Origin: Prorocentrum cordatum
Taxonomy: Eukaryota > Sar > Dinophyceae > Prorocentrales > Prorocentraceae
DNA length: 64,000 nucleotides
NCBI GenBank assembly: GCA_963575745.1
Contig: CAUYUJ010018876.1
Span: forward strand, 62,001 to 126,000
Reading direction: 5' to 3'
Shown: piece by piece, positions 43,349 through 53,438 of the stretch
Position numbering within the stretch: the stretch's first letter is position 1
Layout: every line of letters starts with the position of its first letter
Program-made: the position numbers and the translations under genes
The notes under the pieces: generated by a model
The model's database searches: none
What the model saw: only the letters and a program-made list of their open reading frames with translations
Told to the model about the DNA's origin: nothing

Positions 43349-43542
43349 TTCCCCATTCCCAGGACCAGCCGTGCGAAAGGGCGGGGACCGAATTTTGCAT
43401 GCCGATCGCGCGCTCGCGCGCGGTGCGCGGGCCCCAGGACGACGACGGCGGGCAGCTGCTGTCCGGGAGGTCCTCGGGGCCCCAGACGCTCACGTCGTGA
43501 AAGATTCGTACGGGAGGCTTTTGGGCGTTTTGGACCCTTTGG

Positions 43543-44640
43543 GGCCCTTGCCAGGCCCTGGGACCGTCAAACACGTGTCAGGATGAAGAACCTATCCTGG
43601 GGAGAGGGTCGGGACTTCCAGGCACCGCGTGTCGAAGAAAACAGGGCATCGCATGTCTGGGTCAGGAGCCCGTCTTTTTCCTCTCTCGCAATGTCGGTGG
43701 TTATTGGTGGGGGGATAGGGGGAGGGGGCTTCTGACGTCACGATTCGCGCCAGCGCTGTCTGGGATTTGCTACGCCTGGCCGTCCGCAGGCGGCGCCGGC
43801 GCGAATCGCGACGTTGCCAGGAGGGGGCGCATCCCCGGCAAGGGGCGTTGTCGCGAATCCAACGAAGCGCGCTCCAGGGGCAACGTTGGGGGGGGATAGG
43901 CGCAGGGGGGGGACGCATCGACCCCCAATCGCCCTCGGGCCCGATAGCCCTCCCCGCACAGCAGCGTGCGGTTTTGCTGTCGGGGGCCTATCCCCGATCA
44001 GTCGGTGATGTATGGCCGATCCCAGGTCGATGTTTGTCCCCCATCAGGTCTTCGGATGTGGAGGCACCTTGAACAAAAAATCGAGGCGGCCAGTTTGTCG
44101 CACGTTTGTGCCATTGGAGGCCAGTTTGGGGGTCTGGGGCCGTAACAGCATTCGTTCCAGAGGAGAAAACGGCTCGGGGTCGAGAGGTCCAGAGGTCCAG
44201 AAGCCCATGCATCGCAAAGATCGAAGCGCTGGATGTTCGGGCTTATTTGGCAGTCCCAGGACGAAGAAGTCTTGCGCCAGGCGTTCCAGAACGTTCGCAG
44301 GGCGTTTCGGAACGCTGTGGAATGGCCCTGGCTATCGATATGCATCTTACAGGCACGCAGGTGCTCAGAGATTCCTGGCACACGTCAGTCGGACGTAATA
44401 TTCTTCCAGCCGTGTCGTACGTTATCCCAGAGGAGGCCCGAATGCCACCCAGCGTTAAACACATTTTTCGGATCGATGTGTTTCATCGTTTCCCCCCTCC
44501 TGGTGCCCTCGCGGGGCCCTGGGACCGTCAACAGACGGCTCAGGATGAGGGAACGAGCCCCAGGGAAAGGGTTGGGGTCTTCCCTGCATGGGAAAAACCA
44601 GCACATCCGAATGTCTGGGATCCGATTTTTTTGTTGCTTA
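43543..44640 (+). repeat. Dispersed repeat D4, two direct copies (43543-43690 and 44496-44640)
   Basis: Both contain GGCCCTGGGACCGTCAA, CAGGATGA, GGTTGGGGTCTTCC or a close variant, GAATGTCTGGG or GCATGTCTGGG, and a T-rich end. About 148 bp each, 950 bp apart; the stretch between is unique apart from D5 copy 1. Confidence 0.75.
43912..44043 (+). repeat. Dispersed repeat D5, copy 1
   Basis: Shared with 47590-47747: GCATCGACCCC or GCGTCGACCCC, GCCCTCCCCGC, GGGGGCCTATC, GATGTATGGCCGAT and GATATGTATCGCCAAT. Confidence 0.65.
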
Positions 44641-44884
44641 TCTGCTTTCATCCGCGGTGTTTTCTGTGCGGGCCCAGCCTTCGGATGCCACCTTCGGCCC
44701 CCGGGGTTCTCAAACATTGGTCCTGGCCGAGGAGATGCCCCTGGGGAAGTCGCGGGGACCTCCGGGGCCGCGGGTGAAGATCCGTCATCGTCGGGTGTCG
44801 GGAGTGTCTCTTCCGGCGGAGGGCGTACCGCGCGCTATGCGCCCCCCCGCCCCCCCCGGCCCCCCCCCCCTCGGCAACGTTGCC

Positions 44885-45080
44885 CCCGTGTGGTGCTCGC
44901 AGGCATATTGGGCACACCGGCACTTGCAGGCCAGCGCGGCGCTCACGGGCTCGTGGTGCTCGCAGGGACGCCGCAGTGCTCTCGCACGCACGCTGTGGCG
45001 CTCGTAAGGCCAGAGTGGTGCCCACAGGCGCATAGTTGGTGCTCGCAGGCATACTGCGGCGCTTGCGCGCTTGTGGGACC
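44885..45080. repeat. Degenerate repeat, core GTGCTCGCAGGCA
   Basis: TGGTGCTCGCAGGCA and variants (TGGCGCTCGTAAGGC) recur about seven times at roughly 27-bp spacing. A related stretch lies at 45570-45770. Confidence 0.6.
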
Positions 45081-45239
45081 CTGGCAGGGGCTGGCGTGTT
45101 GATGTGCATACACGTGCTGCGCGCAAGCCGCTGTAGTACTGGCAAGGTTCTGTTTCCTTCGCTGTGCGGTCGTCGCAATGACATTGCGCTGCTGGCACAT
45201 CGACTGGCGCTCGAGCGCGAATCGACACTGGACGTGTCA

Positions 45240-45495
45240 TCAACCCTATCGTTTGGGATCATCCCTTTCCGTTCTCCCCGCCTCATCCCTCCTCCCTCCT
45301 CCATTCGTCCTCCTCCTCTTCTCCCTCGTCCTCTTCCTGTTTTCTCCCTCGGCCCAGGGGCGCTAGGGTTTTATTTCGAAGACATTTCGACACCAGGAGA
45401 TAACGCAGCCCTATCGTTTGGGATCATTTCCCTTTTCTGTCCTTCTGCCTCCTCCCTACCTCCCTCCTCAATGCGTCCTCAATGCGTCCTCCCCC
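45240..45495. repeat. Duplicated block CCCTATCGTTTGGGATCAT
   Basis: Two copies, near 45243 and 45407, each followed by TTCCCTTTTC-type then CTCC-rich sequence. Confidence 0.8.
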
Positions 45496-45569
45496 CTCCC
45501 TCCCTCCCGCCTCGTCCTCCTCCCAGGCTGCTGTGATGCTCAGCCTGGTTCTCACTGTCTTCGTGCTGG

Positions 45570-45770
45570 TGCTTGCAGGCCACTGTGGCGCTCGCAGGCA
45601 CCGCCCTGGCGCTCGCATGCACAGCGTTGCGTAGCGACCGCAACAGCACCACCAGCAAGCGCAGTGTAGAGCTCGCAGGCTCACAGGGGCGCATGCCTCG
45701 CGCCCGCAGGCGGGGCACAGTGAGGTGCTCGCCGGTCACTGCGAGGCGTGCAGGGTGGCATATCTGTTGT
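45570..45770. repeat. Degenerate repeat, core GGCGCTCGCAGGC
   Basis: Second stretch of the 44885-45080 family, including GTGGCGCTCGCAGGCAC and TAGAGCTCGCAGGCTCAC. Confidence 0.55.
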
Positions 45771-45823
45771 GCTTGCGCACATGGTGTGCGCAGAGGAATC
45801 TGTGGAGCTGCCCACAGCGGAAT

Positions 45824-45825
45824 AA

Positions 45826-45897
<72 letters not shown>
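45824..45897. repeat. Pure GTC/CGT microsatellite
   Basis: About 24 uninterrupted CGT triplets, the cleanest trinucleotide run in the window. Confidence 0.98.
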
Positions 45898-46004
45898 TCC
45901 GCTTTGTGTCCGCACGGGGGGGACAGCGCATCCTCCGACGGGGCCTGGGGGTGCGTGGCGTAGCCCTCCCTGATTGTGCGCGTTCTTCCCAGGAGAAAAA
46001 TCAC

Positions 46005-46368
46005 CCCTCCTCCTCCTCCTCCTTCTCCTCCTCCTTCTCCTCTTCCTCCTCCTCTTCCTCCTCCTCCTCCTCCTTTCCTCCTCCTCCTCCTCCTCCTCCT
46101 CCTCCTCCTCCTCCTCCTCCCTCCTCCTCCCCCCTCCTCCTCCTCCTCCTCCCCCCCTCCTCCTCCCCCCCCTCCTCCTCCCCCCCCCCCTCCTCCTCCT
46201 CCTCCTCCTCCTCCTCCTCCTCCTCCTCCTCTCCTCCTCCTCCTCCTCCTCCTCCTCCTCCTCCTCCTCCCCTCCTCCTCCTCCTCCTCTCTCCTCCTCC
46301 CCCCTCCCCCCCCCCTCTCCTCCCCCCTCCTCCTCCCCCTCCTCCTCCTCCTCCTCCTCCTCCTCCGC
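46005..46368. repeat. Long TCC pyrimidine tract
   Basis: About 360 bp, with C runs up to about 10 bases. Unique sequence follows to 46800, then a short CTCCTTCTCCTC stretch to 46895. Confidence 0.95.
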
Positions 46369-47084
46369 GGTCTGTCCTCTCGCGCCCCCGCTGGCGCCTT
46401 GTGGAGCCTGCAGGGTACCAGGGATCTGGGCCGCGGAGACCACTCTCGTCTCCTGGCATCGCTCGGACGTGTGCACTTTTCCTCGGCGAGGACCATCGGG
46501 GAGCATCCTTGATCATCAGGCCAAAAATCGCACGCGACACCGAACGTGCACGGGGAACGAGCGTCCGAGCGACGGCAGGGTCTGGGACGTCGTTTCAGGG
46601 GTCCAGATCCCTCGCGACGTGAAGAAATGGCGCCGGAAGGTCTTGCTTCATTCTCGGCCTGCGGGATCGTGGCCGTGACCAAACATTACTTTCTGGATCA
46701 AGCACTTGTCCTGGAGAAGGGAAATGTACCTCTGGTGGTGTAATCGTTGGAAAATCATTAATTCGAGCGTCTAGGACACAGTATCCATTGAGGAGGGTCA
46801 ATTGCTCTTCCTCCCCCTCCTGCTCCTCCTGCCCCTTCTCCTCGTTCTCCCCGTCCTTATCCTCCTTCTCCTCCTCTCCTTTCTCCTTGTCCTTTTCATG
46901 TTGTTGCCATTTCGCTTGAGCCCTCTCTCCCTCCCCGTGTCCTCGTAGCTTGTGCATGCGTCGAAATTCAGGGGCGATGCCGCGTAGCATCGTCCCGTGT
47001 CCTCCTGCTTTGCATTACCCCTCTTGCCGGACCCCCCGAGGCAGCATACCCAAGAAAGGTTTTTATTATGTCTTAAAGCAATCG

Positions 47085-47343
47085 TATTGCTATTATTTGA
47101 ATTAGCATCGTTATTTTTATATTTTATTATTATCAGTAATATTAACAACTATGTATTATTATTATCAGTATTATTAGCATTATTCTTATTACTACGATTA
47201 TTATCAGTATTAATAGTATGATTAGTTGTAGTAGTACTACTTGTATTATTATGATTCTCATCATGGGGGATTATTAGTTATTTATGTTTTTATGTATGTA
47301 TTTATGTATTTATTTGTTTATTTGTTTGTTTATGTATTTATTT

Positions 47344-47374
<31 letters not shown>

Positions 47375-47440
47375 ATTGTTATTATTATTAGTATTATTAT
47401 TATTATCATTAATATTATCAGTATTGTTATACATAAAGTG
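47085..47440. repeat. AT-rich island (TTA/TTTA repeats)
   Basis: About 350 bp of TATTATTA, TTATCAGTA and TTTATGTATTTA repeats in an otherwise GC-rich window. No gene. Confidence 0.9.
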
Positions 47441-47589
47441 TTTTCCGAATAGCGTTTCGCCCAGGGCTCTCAATATCGGGGCTCAAATACTTGCAGCGTG
47501 GGCACTGCCGCAACATCAGGCTGCCAGCCTGTAGGTTATCTTGACATCCAGCGCCGCCTCTGGCAGCGCCAGGACGCCGCTGAGGGTGG

Positions 47590-47747
47590 GGTGCGTCGAC
47601 CCCAACCCGCCCGTTCATCGTCGACAGGCGCCCTGTGGCCCTCCCCGCCCAAGTCCGTGGTCCGTGTGGAGTCATCATCGGGGGCCTATCGCTGATTTGT
47701 CGGCGATATGTATCGCCAATTCGAACGCGGCGTTTCTCCCTCTGAGC
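47590..47747 (+). repeat. Dispersed repeat D5, copy 2
   Basis: See the copy at 43912-44043. It is immediately followed by the R90 unit. Confidence 0.65.
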
Positions 47748-47784
47748 TGGCCCACCCCCCTAACGTTGGGAGCTGGATCGAAGG

Positions 47785-47965
47785 CCTCAGTGGAAGGGTT
47801 CGTCTGCGGTTCCCCGCCCACGTTGGCACACCCCTCACACGTTTCGTGGTCCCCTAGTAAGCTCCACCGAATGCGGGGCCACAACTTGGGCCACAACGCG
47901 GTCCTCACAACTGTCCATGGTTGGGTCTTTCGCCCGGATAATTTTGCTTGTTGTCCTCCCCATTC
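47785..47965 (+). repeat. R90 repeat, single unit plus tail
   Basis: TTGGCACACCCCTCACACG, TTTCGTGG and AGCTCCACCGAA followed by GGTTGGGTCTTTCGCCCGGA, the same tail as at 31760-31800. Confidence 0.8.
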
Positions 47966-48805
47966 TTCGGGCATCTGGAGGCCCCCGCAGATCTCTGGAG
48001 GAATTCTTCGGCTCAGGAGGGCACCGTCGTCCTCGATCGCTTACTCATCCTTGGATCGTGCGGCTTCGCCACCGGGGGCCTGCCGCAGATCTCTCGGCGA
48101 CGTGCCGTCGATTCTTGGCCGGTGCCCAGCACCCCTGCCGGTGCCGTTCCCCCCCCCCCCCCCCCCGTGCGGCCCCCGCGAAGGTCGTCGAAGATGAGCA
48201 ACAAGATCCATGGCCACGTGGTCGGTAGGCCTGGGCTCGAGGGCCAGAGGTCCCCAGGAGCGCCGCGGTTGGCAGCGAGAGAGGACGAGCAGGAAGCCAC
48301 GGCGCGGCCAGCTCGCCCCACCTTCCCGCTCCCCGGGAGGCCCGCTGTGGTCTCCGGGGAGGGCCAGAAAGTCACGACCCGCGACGCAGCAGAAACGCCT
48401 CAGGGGTGGGGCTCCGGAGCTCCGCGAGCTGCGCCGTGCAGAAATCCTGCGGCGTCGACGATCGACGCCCGATCCATGCCCTTGTTGCTGCCCCGCACCC
48501 TGGGCTCGAGGGGAACACAAACCTCGCGGCTCTGGATGCCAGGATCTCATCCATGCCGCGCTCTGGCCTCTCTTCTTGGGGTCGGGGCGTGAGCAGGGGC
48601 ATGGAGAGTATGTCCATCGCCTGTGACATCGGAGGTCTGGGAAGCGGACCAGGTCGGGTGGACCTTGCTCGGGTGGCGGCGAAGACCAGGTGGGGATCAA
48701 CGTGAGGGTGACCTTTGCCAAGGGTTACCTCAGGAGCGCTGCCTTTCGGGCCCCCCCCCCCGAGAACAGGAACAGCCTCCTGGAGGGGGCGCCCCTGGTC
48801 TTATG
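47966..48805. other. GC-rich unique sequence, no supportable gene
   Basis: Contains C runs at 48150-48167 and near 48752. Frames are open on both strands through base composition, but no domain is visible. Confidence 0.5.
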
Positions 48806-48985
48806 ATGTTCCAACCTACTTTAGCCTTGATCACTAGAAACAATTTCGAGCACAGGAAGTACCGAAACTGGAGGGTTTTCACGTGTCGGGCTTGGGAGGC
48901 GATAGTCGTTCGGCACTGCTTCGATACTGTTGGGGGGGTCGGACTTATTTCTGGGGGTTGGCCCTCAAATACGATGGGAGCAACA
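48806..48985 (+). repeat. Dispersed repeat D6, copy 1 (empty site)
   Basis: Matches 51520-51694 plus 51895-51905: ATGTTCCAACCTAC, TAGCCTTGATC, GGGTTTTCACGTGTCGGG, TTTCTGGG. At 48962-48977 it reads CCCTCAAATACGATGGG where copy 2 carries a 190-bp insertion, so this copy is the empty paralogous site. Confidence 0.8.
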
Positions 48986-49014
48986 TAACCCTGGACGCCC
49001 CTTCCCCCTTGCGA

Positions 49015-49130
49015 TCGCTTGGACGTCGTGTGGACCCTGCTCGGGCGGTGGACCTCGTTCGGGGGCCCAGGTCGGGTAGACTATGCTCGGGCGGTCGGGG
49101 CGTGACGGGTGGGCGCCACCTCGGGCGGTC
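49015..49130. repeat. Short degenerate repeats, GCTCGGGCGG core
   Basis: GCTCGGGCGGT and variants recur four to five times in about 110 bp. Confidence 0.5.
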
Positions 49131-49366
49131 CAGGAAGAACCCCAACGGGACCCCTCGGCCCTGGGGCCAAGCAGATCACAAGATGAAACCGGTGCGGCCC
49201 CGAGTCAATTAAGACTCCGAGTCCATGCCAGGCTGGAGGAGGAGGAGGGTGCGGAGACGGGAAGGGCAGGGAAGAGGCGGAGGCGCCCGCCCGCCCGCGC
49301 CCCCTTGGAGGGGTCTTCTTCTTTCCCCCGAGTCAATTCAGAGCAGTTCTGGGCTATGCAAAGCAC

Positions 49367-49452
49367 TGCGATTGCTCGGCACTGCTTGGCACTGCTTGGC
49401 ATTAATGTGTGTTGCTTGGCATTGCTTGGTATTGCCTGGCATTGCTGGCAGC
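49367..49452. repeat. Degenerate ~10-bp repeat, TTGCTTGGCA
   Basis: About eight units alternating TTGCTTGGCA and CTGCTTGGCA with one longer spacer. Confidence 0.8.
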
Positions 49453-49634
49453 CCAGGGAGCAAGACCAGGGAGCCCGAGCAACGCCGCAAGGAATTCAAC
49501 TTCAGGGGGCCGAGCAATGCCGAGGCCCACCTCGGATAAGGAACGTCGTCTTTCACAAACAGATGATTTTTGAACCCATTCGGCGAAGCCTCCTTGGGGA
49601 AACACTGCCGACGACTCGGCACGATGGTTTTTTC

Positions 49635-49735
49635 TGGGCACTGGAGATCGGCGGCGTGGAAAGAGGGTGCACGAGAGATCGGCGGCGGCACTGGAGATCG
49701 GCGGCGGCACTGGAGGTCGGCGCTGGAGATCCTCC
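49635..49735. repeat. Short tandem repeat GGAGATCGGCGGCGGCACT
   Basis: Four to five units of 18-21 bp. Confidence 0.8.
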
Positions 49736-49765
49736 CTCCTCCCTCCTCCCTCCTCCCTCTTCCCT
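49736..49765. repeat. CTCCCTC heptamer tract
   Basis: Pyrimidine heptamers bounding reversed composite copy 5; the same heptamer (TCCTCCC) bounds its other end at 50628-50665. Confidence 0.9.
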
Positions 49766-50626
49766 CCATTCCTTCTCCTTATAAACAACTTCTCCCTGTC
49801 GCACCCCGAGGCCAGTTTTTAGGGCGGTTTGGGCGTTTCGCCTGAGACTTCCTCACCATGTATGATCCTGAAGCTTAGAATTGACAACAGTTTTACACAT
49901 GGAGGGCGGATGGTTTTCAAAATGTGGTTCTCGCCGTAGCGCCGCGCACACCAATTGCCAGAGCTTCACGGATTGAGGGCGGGTGGTTTTCGAAATGTGG
50001 CTCTCGCCGTAGCGCCACGTACATTCGCTTAAAACAATTGCCAGAGCTTCACGGACTGAGGGCGGGTGGTTCTCAAAATGTGATTCTCGCCGTAGCGCCG
50101 CGCACATTCGTTTAACACATTGGAAGGGTTTCACGGATTGAGGGCGGATCGTTTTCAAAATGTGGCTCTCGCCTTAGCGCCGCGCACATTCAGTGTAAAT
50201 ATTTGCAAGGGTTTCACGGACTGAGGGCGGGCCGTTTTCAAAATGTGACTCGCTTCAGCGCCGTGCACATTCTTTTTAATCATTCGCAAGAGTTTCACGG
50301 ATTCCCCTGATCAGCGTAGCAGAAATGGTGTTGTGGAAAGATTCAGGATTATGAGGGTGCAAGAGTTGCGTTGAGTCGCGGTGTTGAACTCCCAAGAAGG
50401 GCGTTCTGGTGCGATTTAGGATAGTCAAGACGCAACGGTCAGGTTGATCTGTGGCGTTGGAATCCCGAGAGTAATCTTTTGGCATGTATCAGGGTCTTCA
50501 AACGGATGTCTTCCAACGAGGCAGTTTCCTCAGTGGACATGAACGCTTGTAGGGGCCTATGAAGAGGCAGCTTGGAGGGAGGATTTCTTCCAACATCGCT
50601 GACGACTCTTGGATTTACACTGGTCC
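49766..50626 (-). mobile_element. Composite element C, copy 5 (reversed)
   Basis: 861 bp in reverse orientation. On the minus strand: GACCAGTGTAAATCCAAGAG start, GCGATGTTGGAAGAAATCC, ~74-bp repeats, five ~82-bp monomers (about 49890-50290), then GGCCTCGGGGTGCGACAGG and TTGTTTATAAGGAGAAGGA. Confidence 0.85.
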
Positions 50627-51064
50627 CCTTCCTCCTCCCTCCTCCCTCCTCCCTCCTCCCTCCCGTTTCGCCGCCCCGACTGTGCCTGCGAACGCCGAAG
50701 ACCCTGTGATGCTTGCTGGTGGCGCAGCACCCGTGTGACGGGCACCAGCGTGCCTGTGAGCGCCCGGCTGCTTGTCGGCGCTGCTGTGCCTAATTATCAG
50801 CTCCACCATGCCTGCGGGTAGGCACTGGGCTTGTGCACACCGCCGCGCCCAGCAGCACCCTCATGCGGTGCACCTGGGCCATTCCCGGGGGGCCTCAGGA
50901 GGGCCCCCAAACAGTGACCGTCCTCGGAGTTCGTTTTCTTATTCATTGTTTTGCCGATCGGCGCGGGCCCTCGCACCGCCGCTCCCTCCCCCCTGTTGGA
51001 GTCAATCTTGGCTGTTTTTGGCGCCTGTTTTGAGCAGGCGGGGTCTCCCCCAGAGGACGCACGG
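50627..51064. other. Heptamer tract and unique sequence
   Basis: TCCTCCC heptamers to 50665, then GC-rich unique sequence without a recognised gene. Confidence 0.6.
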
Positions 51065-51152
51065 TTTCAAACCGCCGCATTAAGCAGAGCTCCGGAGCCA
51101 GACCCCCGCCTCCCCTCCTTCCGCCCAATGTCGAAACGCCTAATACGAAAAC
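51065..51152 (+). repeat. Dispersed repeat D2, copy 2
   Basis: See 32565-32653. Confidence 0.75.
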
Positions 51153-51519
51153 GCTCACCTGCGCACCATCGCCACCATCGCTGGCCAGGGCCATCTTGGG
51201 CTTCGGGACGGTGCAGACAGAGCTCCTGGCCTCGGCCAAGAGGTCACTTCACACCTCCGGGGGACCTCTCCGGCCCCGTAAGTGGCTGTCTGTTCTTACA
51301 CTCCGGCTTGGCTCCGACGTGGTTTCGATGCGGATCGACACGGATTTGGCGCGGATTCGTCATGGATCGCGGCGCGACGGGACAGACAAGGCCCCCCCCA
51401 AGATGCGACACGGGAGAGGGCGACCGTGCCGTGCCTGGGCCCAGGGTGGCCATGGCCGCGCGGCGGCGGAGTGCGGCGGGCCTCCTGCGCGAGCCGGGCC
51501 GCTCCCTGAGCCCTGGCCT

Positions 51520-51905
51520 TGTGATGTTCCAACCTACGCTAGCCTTGATCGCCAGATAGAATCTCGAGCACCAAGCAAAGCACCGAAGCTCGAGGGTTTC
51601 ACGTGTCGGGCCCAGGGGGACATTCGTCCGTCACTGTTTCGGCACTCTTTCGACACTTTTCCGGGTGCTGGAAATTGTTTCTGGGACGTGGTCCTTAAGT
51701 AGGGGAACGAAAAGTGTCATAAACATAAAAACTCAGAGGTCCGCGCGGTTTTCTCGGATCGACGCTGGACCCCCCTCCCTGGCGCGCGGAGCGCGCCAGG
51801 GGCGGCGCCGCCGGGGGGCCCCAGCGCCGATCCGAGAAATCCGCGCGGACCTCCGAGTTTGTATGTTTATGTCACTTTTTGTTCCCCTATTAAGTACGAT
51901 GGGCG
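51520..51905 (+). repeat. Dispersed repeat D6, copy 2 (occupied site)
   Basis: Same sequence as 48806-48985 but split by TIR element T copy 1 between CCTTAAG and TTAAGTACGATGGG. Confidence 0.8.
51700..51889. mobile_element. TIR element T, copy 1
   Basis: 190 bp with ~65-70-bp imperfect inverted repeats starting TAGGGGAAC and containing CATAAACAT, GAGGTCCGCGCGG and TCGGATCG.CGCTGG. A secondary hairpin CCTGGCGCGC/GCGCGCCAGG lies at the centre. Flanked by a 5-bp direct repeat TTAAG (51695-51699 and 51890-51894). No coding capacity, so non-autonomous. The empty paralogous site is at about 48965. Confidence 0.85.
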
Positions 51906-52099
51906 CACCGACCACGGCGCCCGGCCACGGACCTCCTCGGCCCCCGTCCCCGCCGTGAGCCTCAACGGCGGCGGCTGGAAGCACTCGGCCGCCGAAGAGG
52001 GGCCCCCCGCCGCCCGCAGGGGCGCCGAGGGCCACCAGGAGCGGGGGGGGGCGCCAAATGTCGAGCAGCGGCGAAGCGGCTCGGCTTGCCTTTAGGCTC

Positions 52100-52985
52100 A
52101 GGTCGGGGCTGTCCCTGTGCAGGAGGAGTATTCAAAAACAGTCGAACAACAAAAAGTCATGGGACGATGTTTTGACAATTGTTCAGCATTTTTGAAGTAC
52201 GTTTTGGACTATGTTGAACTTATCCTCGAAAATCGGTCTGTAGGGGGACAGGCCGGACCTAATTGTAGGCCAACCCAGGGATGTTCTAAGCGCCTCTCGT
52301 GGCCTGCGCGAGGTGTTCTTAGAGCCTGCTTGGCTGAGACTGTCTTGTTCGAACGCATCGGGTCTATGCTCTAAGATCATCGCTGTTGTCCTTAGGGAAC
52401 AATGTTGGGTGCTAAGATCGGCGGCGAGCGAGGGGGGGAAGCGAGAAGGAGAAGGACTTCTCAGAACCCCTCGCGCCTTCTGAGAAGTTATCAGCGTTTT
52501 CGGAGAAGGATCAGACAACTTCTCAGAAAGGCTGCAAGGATGAGCAACCTTCCCAAGGGTTCCCCTTTGCATCCTTGCCTCCTCGGTCCATACTTCGCCA
52601 CTTCAGTTGGCCGCGCCGCCCCGCTCGAAGAGCTTGGAGATTGGCGTCCACGGCCCTTGCATCCTTATCGCGCATCCTTGCTATACGGGCTGATTGGCTG
52701 ACTGTACTCCGAGGCGGGGATTTATCCATGACCACCGCCTGGGGGATCGACCTTCGCGGAACTCCACAGGCGGTGGGTATGGATAGAGTCGGGCCACCGG
52801 GGGCTAACATCTGTCCATGCCCGCCTCGCACATGCGGTGTACGGTCACACTAATCCTGCCAGGCCAGGCACATCCTGGGCCCAAGAGCGGTGTAACTGCA
52901 CCTCCCTGGCGGGCCAGCAGGGCGGTGTGCATCGGTTCTGGGTCGAGGGTGGGCCAGGGATGGGCCCAGCCACGGACGGTGTGTC
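52100..52985. other. Unique sequence with a short inverted repeat
   Basis: ACTTCTCAGAA...TTCTGAGAAGT (about 52458-52490) is an 11-bp perfect stem; a further AACTTCTCAGAA follows near 52520. CCATGACCACCGCCT and AGGCGGTGGGTATGG (about 52727-52778) form another inverted pair. No gene supported. Confidence 0.55.
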
Positions 52986-52986
52986 T

Positions 52987-53082
52987 CGAAGAAGAAAACG
53001 CCATAAACATGAACTTGTGGCGCTCCGCGCGGATTTCTTAGATCTGCGCTGGGCCCCCCTCCCTAGCGTTTTTTCTTCTTCT
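52987..53082. mobile_element. TIR element T, copy 2 (deletion derivative)
   Basis: Ends CGAAGAAGAAAACG and CGTTTTTTCTTCTTC are inverted repeats. The left arm (CATAAACATGAACTTGTGGC, CGCTCCGCGCGGATTTCTT) and loop start match element T, but most of the right arm is missing. Its right end is a polypyrimidine run followed by TAG. Confidence 0.7.
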
Positions 53083-53084
53083 AG

Positions 53085-53438
53085 TGTCGGTGCCCGGCTG
53101 ATGCTCTTTTGGAGGAGGAGCCGTCCAGTGACGCCAGGGATCTGCGGCTGCTGAGGGAGCTGTCCCGGGACCTCCGGGAGCAGCTTTGCCAGAGCGTGCG
53201 CGAGGCGGTCCGAGAGGAGCTGCAGAGCATGCCGCAGGCCTCTCGGGCAGCGCTCGGGGTGGAGGGCTCTGCGGCCGATGCTGGCGGTCGCACGCACGGG
53301 CTGCACCAGACCACCGACATCAAGGACATGGCCAGACGTAACAATTTGGCCACCTCACATGCGACCGCGGACGAGGCGACCCTCAGGGATCGAGAATCAG
53401 CCCGCAATACAATACTCCAGGAAGTGTTTCCCCTTTGA
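53085..53438 (+). CDS. Hypothetical coiled-coil exon
   Basis: Starts directly after TTTTTTCTTCTTCTAG, a good 3' splice acceptor. In this frame TAG of the acceptor is the stop just upstream, so the frame opens exactly at the exon edge. Reads CRCPADALLEEEPSSDARDL, RLLRELSRDLREQLCQSVRE and AVREELQSMPQASRAALG: an acidic start followed by a coiled coil. GC-rich third positions. Ends at TGA (53436-53438). No family recognised. The acceptor is supplied by the right end of element T copy 2. Confidence 0.5.
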   Translation, partial: CRCPADALLEEEPSSDARDLRLLRELSRDLREQLCQSVREAVREELQSMPQASRAALGVEGSAADAGGRTHGLHQTTDIKDMARRNNLATSHATADEATLRDRESARNTILQEVFPL

